64,000 bases of DNA from JAGORL01 sp964372415 (GTDB lineage Bacteria; Patescibacteriota; Patescibacteriia; UBA9934): assembly GCA_964372415.1 (NCBI GenBank), contig CAYJQH010000004.1:1-64000 (forward strand), in the 5' to 3' direction. Positions 60,661 to 64,000 of the stretch are shown here, piece after piece. Within the stretch, counting starts at the first letter, position 1, and each line of letters begins with the position of its first letter. Position numbers and translations under genes: made by a program. The notes below the pieces were generated by a model. It made no database searches. It was not told where the DNA came from and saw only the letters and a program-made list of their open reading frames with translations.

Positions 60661-62220
60661 ATGGTCACTGCACTCCTGCTCTTAGCAACGGGTCTCGTTG
60701 CGGGCGGAGCTCTGGGTTGGCTCATCCGAGCCTTAATCAGCAAATCGAATGTCGGTTCAGCTGAAGCCCGGGCCGCCAAAATCATGAGCGATGCCAAAGA
60801 ACTTGAACAAAAAGCCCGTGAAGAAGCTAAAGTAACTGAACAAAAACTTTTAGTCGAAGCCAAAGAAAAGGTCATCAAGATAGTCGAGGACGGTCACCGC
60901 GATCTGCAAAAGCAAGAGGCTGAACTAAAAACCTCACTGCATCGCTTGCAAGAACGTGAACAAACGTTCGATAAGACTCTTTTAGATTTCGAAAACAAAA
61001 AAACTAAGCTCGAAGAGATTAAAGAAAAATTAGAAAAAGATCGTGAAGTCGCACAAGGCATGCGCCTTGAGCTCGATAAAAAACTTGAGCAAGTAGCCGG
61101 CATGACAAAAGACCAAGCTCTTGAAACGATCCTCAATCGAGTTGAGGAAGACAACCAGGATGCCCTCATGGGACGAATTCGTAAGCTCGATCAGATGAGT
61201 GAAGAAGAGCTCGAAATCCGTTCACGTAAAATTCTTTCGCTTGTTATTCAGCGCTTTGCCTCGAGCCAGGTGGTTGATGCCACAATAACTTACGTCGAAA
61301 TTCCAAGTGAAGACATGAAGGGCCGGATTATTGGTCGTGAGGGACGTAACATTAAAGCTATCGAGCACCAGACAGGCTGCGAACTCATCGTCGATGACAC
61401 GCCTGGACTTATTACGATTAGCGGCTTTTCCCCGGTTCGTCGCCAGGTCGCCAAACGAGCCCTGGAAATTCTTATCAAGGACGGCCGTATTCAACCAGCC
61501 AAAATTGAAGATGCCGTGAAGGAGTCTAAAAATGATCTAGCCAAAGAGATGAAAAAAGCCGGCGAAGATGCCCTTTACGAACTCGGCATTCCGGTTTCTT
61601 CGATCGACCCCAAATTGGTGTCGATTCTCGGTCGTTTAAAGTACCGCACAAGCTACGGCCAAAACGTTCTTCAACACTCACTCGAAGTAGCTCGTATCGC
61701 TGGCATGATTGGTGAGGAACTTGGACTCGACCCATTCCCACTCAAAAAAGGTGGTCTATTTCACGACATCGGTAAAGCGGTTGATCATGACATGCAGGGC
61801 GCTCATCCTCAGATTGGCTATAACATCATGAAAAAATTTGGTTTTCCTGAAGAACTCTGCTACCAGTCAATTGCCCACCATGAAGATCGTCCACGAACTA
61901 TCGAAGGAACGATCGTCAAAGCTGCCGATGCTATCTCAGGCGCACGTCCTGGCGCTCGGCGAAACTCAGTTGAGGAATATATTCAGCGCCTACAAAATCT
62001 TGAAGCCGCGGCCGTGAGTTTTCCTGGTGTTGAGAAGGCCTACGCGATTCAAGCGGGTCGTGAGGTCCGAGTATTCGTGGAACCACACGCGGTAAACGAT
62101 ATGCAAGCCTACGAACTAGCCCGTGATGTGGCCAAAAAAATAGAAAGTGAACTTACCTACCCAGGTGAAGTAAAAGTAACCATCATTCGCGAAACTCGTG
62201 TTATTGAATACGCTCGCTAA
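60661..62220 (+). CDS. rny: ribonuclease Y
   Basis: Membrane-anchored endoribonuclease that starts mRNA decay, 519 residues. It has an N-terminal transmembrane helix (ALLLLATGLVAGGALGWLI), a long coiled coil (residues 30-180), a KH domain (GRIIGREGRNIKAIEHQTGCELIVDD), and an HD domain with HSLEVARIAG and GGLFHDIGKAVDHD. The length matches the family. Confidence 0.97.
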   Translation: MVTALLLLATGLVAGGALGWLIRALISKSNVGSAEARAAKIMSDAKELEQKAREEAKVTEQKLLVEAKEKVIKIVEDGHRDLQKQEAELKTSLHRLQEREQTFDKTLLDFENKKTKLEEIKEKLEKDREVAQGMRLELDKKLEQVAGMTKDQALETILNRVEEDNQDALMGRIRKLDQMSEEELEIRSRKILSLVIQRFASSQVVDATITYVEIPSEDMKGRIIGREGRNIKAIEHQTGCELIVDDTPGLITISGFSPVRRQVAKRALEILIKDGRIQPAKIEDAVKESKNDLAKEMKKAGEDALYELGIPVSSIDPKLVSILGRLKYRTSYGQNVLQHSLEVARIAGMIGEELGLDPFPLKKGGLFHDIGKAVDHDMQGAHPQIGYNIMKKFGFPEELCYQSIAHHEDRPRTIEGTIVKAADAISGARPGARRNSVEEYIQRLQNLEAAAVSFPGVEKAYAIQAGREVRVFVEPHAVNDMQAYELARDVAKKIESELTYPGEVKVTIIRETRVIEYAR

Positions 62221-62286
62221 GACTTGCTAAAATTTCAAAGTACAGCTACAGTCAAGGCATCACCTCAGTCTTCAGTTTTCAACCCT

Positions 62287-62658
62287 ATGAACAAAGCTGA
62301 ACTCGCGCTCAAACTTGCCGAGCGCCTACAAATTCCCAAAAAACAAGCCGAAGACACAGTAGCTCAGTTTGAGGAAATTATCACTCAGACCCTCGTTCAA
62401 AACGACGAAGTTACCATTGCTGGTTTTGGCACTTTTTCAACTCGTGTTCGCTCAGCCCGGATGGGCGTGAACCCACGTAACCCTTCAGAACGCATCCAAG
62501 TTCCGGAGGTCCGTGTACCGAAATTCAAGGCCGGTAAGGCGCTCAAGGACTCTTTGAAGAAACCACGTGGCGCTACTGCTCCTCAGCCAGCCGCTGCACT
62601 CGCTCCAGTTCCGGCTCCCGTTCAACAGCCACCACAAGCACAACCAAACGTGACGTAA
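62287..62658 (+). CDS. hup: HU-family DNA-binding protein with Pro/Ala-rich tail
   Basis: Nucleoid protein of 123 residues. MNKAELALKLAERLQIPKKQAEDTV and GFGTFSTRVRSARMGVNPRNP are HU signatures; FKAGKALKDSLKK ends the core. A 30-residue proline/alanine/glutamine tail follows. The ATG at 62287 is chosen; the frame is open upstream but not conserved. Confidence 0.95.
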   Translation: MNKAELALKLAERLQIPKKQAEDTVAQFEEIITQTLVQNDEVTIAGFGTFSTRVRSARMGVNPRNPSERIQVPEVRVPKFKAGKALKDSLKKPRGATAPQPAAALAPVPAPVQQPPQAQPNVT

Positions 62659-62661
62659 CTA

Positions 62662-62697
62662 AAAACGCCTTCGACAGTGTCGAGGGCGTTTTGTTTT
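62662..62697 (+). terminator. terminator after hup
   Basis: AAAACGCCTTCGACA pairs with TGTCGAGGGCGTTTT, followed by GTTTT. It is the strongest terminator in the right part of the window. Confidence 0.9.
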
Positions 62698-62799
62698 AGA
62701 TGATTTCTTCTACCACCCCGAACAAAGGTGAGGGGTTAGTTTCCACGACAGCTGAACCAACCTAACTCCTCGTATTCACTTGGAGTGGACGAAAAGTCT

Positions 62800-64000
62800 C
62801 TAATTTTTTGAAGCCAGTTCTTCAAACTTAACAAGTTGTACTTCGCTCGAACTTCGCTCCTTGATCTCGACCGATTGGCTAGCCAAAGTTTTTTCGGACA
62901 GTACAAGGCGCGCTGGCAAGCCAAGGAGATCGGCGTCAGCAAACTTGGCACCCGCAGAAGTCTCTCGATCGTCCCAGAGCACCGACTTGCCCTGAGCTTC
63001 GAGCTCAGTCACCAGTTTTTGAGCGGTGGCGAGGAAACTCACCCGAGTTGCTTCGTCTTTTGGAAGAATTGTTATCAAATGAATGTCAAAAGGAGCCACC
63101 GAGGCGGGCCAAATAATTCCCTTATCGTCATGCGACGCCTCGACAATAGCGCCAACGAGACGCGTGGTGCCAATTCCGTAACAGCCCATGATCATTGGTT
63201 TGCGCTCCCCATTTTCGTCAGTAAACATGAGGCCAAAGGCCTCGGAATAACGAGTACCGATATCAAAAATGTTACCTGCTTCTACGCCCTTGATTTCCAT
63301 TAATTCGTCATGACATTCCGGACATTTATCACCAACTTTGAGCCTCGCTACCTCGATATTTTGGGCAAAAGTGCACTTCTGACAAGCGATTAGCACGTCC
63401 TCTCCAGCTGGCGTAATAATTTGGAATTCATGGGAAGGTTTCTTGGAGAAGATGCCACCCGAAGCTTCGGCTACTTTTACGTCCACGCCACAACGCTTGT
63501 ACACATTAAGATACGCTAACTTTACTTTCTCGTAGTATTGATCTAGATCTTCCTGTGTAGCATGGAATGAATACATGTCCTTCATACCAAATTCACGGCC
63601 ACGAAGCACACCGCTTTTGGCTCGTAGCTCGTCACGGAACTTGGTTTGAATTTGGTAGGCGGCAAACGGCAGGTCTTTGTACGAGGCCACGTAATCTTGA
63701 ACAAGTGGTGTTATGAGCTCTTCGTGCGAAGCGCCTAATGCGTACTCCTTGTGCGTTTGGCTATCTATCTTGAATAAAATATCAACTGTATTCCAGCGTC
63801 CAGTTTTGACCCAATTTTCTTTTGGCTGGAGAGCTGACATTAAAATTTCCTGTCCACCGACAGCGTTCATTTCTTCACGAATAACATTTTCTACTTTTCT
63901 AAGAACTCGAAGTCCAAGCGGCAGCCACGAATACACTCCAGCCATTTCTTGATGAACAAAACCACCCTGAATTAGATACTTAGCGTTCACCGACTCAGCT
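62800..64000 (-). CDS. proS: prolyl-tRNA synthetase, 5' partial, no editing domain
   Basis: Class II synthetase that charges tRNA-Pro. GVYSWLPLGLRVLRKVENVIREEM (motif 1 region), TKFRDELRAKSGVLRGREFGMKDMYSFH (motif 2) and GCYGIGTTRLVGAI (motif 3) are present, followed by the anticodon domain. The large YbaK-like editing insertion between motifs 2 and 3 is replaced by a small segment with two CxxC pairs (CQKC and CPEC), a likely zinc ribbon. The frame is open to the window edge and the N-terminal 15-20 residues are missing, so the gene starts beyond base 64000. Confidence 0.95.
   Translation of the reverse strand, partial: AESVNAKYLIQGGFVHQEMAGVYSWLPLGLRVLRKVENVIREEMNAVGGQEILMSALQPKENWVKTGRWNTVDILFKIDSQTHKEYALGASHEELITPLVQDYVASYKDLPFAAYQIQTKFRDELRAKSGVLRGREFGMKDMYSFHATQEDLDQYYEKVKLAYLNVYKRCGVDVKVAEASGGIFSKKPSHEFQIITPAGEDVLIACQKCTFAQNIEVARLKVGDKCPECHDELMEIKGVEAGNIFDIGTRYSEAFGLMFTDENGERKPMIMGCYGIGTTRLVGAIVEASHDDKGIIWPASVAPFDIHLITILPKDEATRVSFLATAQKLVTELEAQGKSVLWDDRETSAGAKFADADLLGLPARLVLSEKTLASQSVEIKERSSSEVQLVKFEELASKN

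Overview
The window looks like a chromosome segment of a Candidate Phyla Radiation (Patescibacteria, perhaps Parcubacteria-like) bacterium. Reasons: the ribosomal cluster runs rplR-rpsE-rplO with no rpmD (uL30) gene, as in CPR genomes; many housekeeping proteins are short forms (AspRS without its GAD insertion, ProRS without an editing domain, LID-less adenylate kinase); and most housekeeping genes lack a Shine-Dalgarno sequence. TGA is used as stop (dprA, truB), so this is not a code-25 lineage. There are two 100-N assembly gaps (17643-17742 and 27287-27386), and genes are cut at both edges (dprA on the left, proS on the right).

Layout. 1-4534: dprA, folC and topA. 4562-5112: a small orphan gene with its own promoter and terminator. 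5297-7925: two unrecognised genes. 7961-15228: relA/spoT, parB-parA, three tRNAs (CAT-anticodon Met/Ile2, initiator Met, Leu-CAA) with structured repeats in front of two of them, a DedA/SMR-like membrane protein, dacA, and scpB-scpA. 15293-19018: an island holding a GC-rich IS110/Nop-like protein followed by about 30 hairpins. 19054-26290: an S23-like four-helix-bundle gene, aspS, a candidate structured ncRNA, recO, ruvX, map, adk, secY. 26312-40969: one long minus-strand str/S10/spc cluster (rpsL-rpsG-fusA, a small gene, tuf, rpsJ to rplO, then secY-adk-map). 41117-64000: an M50 protease, murA, ndk, comEC, leuS, glutamate-type dehydrogenase, rsmB-like methylase, trxB-trxA-infB, a DUF559 gene, mutM/truB, rny, HU and proS.

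The most unusual system is 15293-19018. A consensus promoter, a structured leader and a GC-rich gene for a 639-residue protein are followed by back-to-back hairpins joined by short CCCTTC-type linkers, then a Rho-independent terminator. The protein keeps the C-terminal helix-hairpin-helix half of IS110-family transposases but shows no recognisable DEDD nuclease domain. Stem sequences recur between hairpins, while the 32-38 nt loops differ completely between divergent copies. A 435-bp block of these hairpins is perfectly duplicated. This is what a guide-displaying array would look like. The nearest known concepts are IS110 bridge RNAs and TIGR-Tas arrays, but the architecture here matches neither exactly.

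Other themes are in-frame palindromic repeats inside at least six conserved genes (dprA, scpA, comEC, rsmB-like, infB, mutM), a NUDIX domain inside LeuRS, a MurA with Asp in place of the fosfomycin-target Cys, and a set of seven orphan genes that carry strong Shine-Dalgarno sequences unlike their neighbours.
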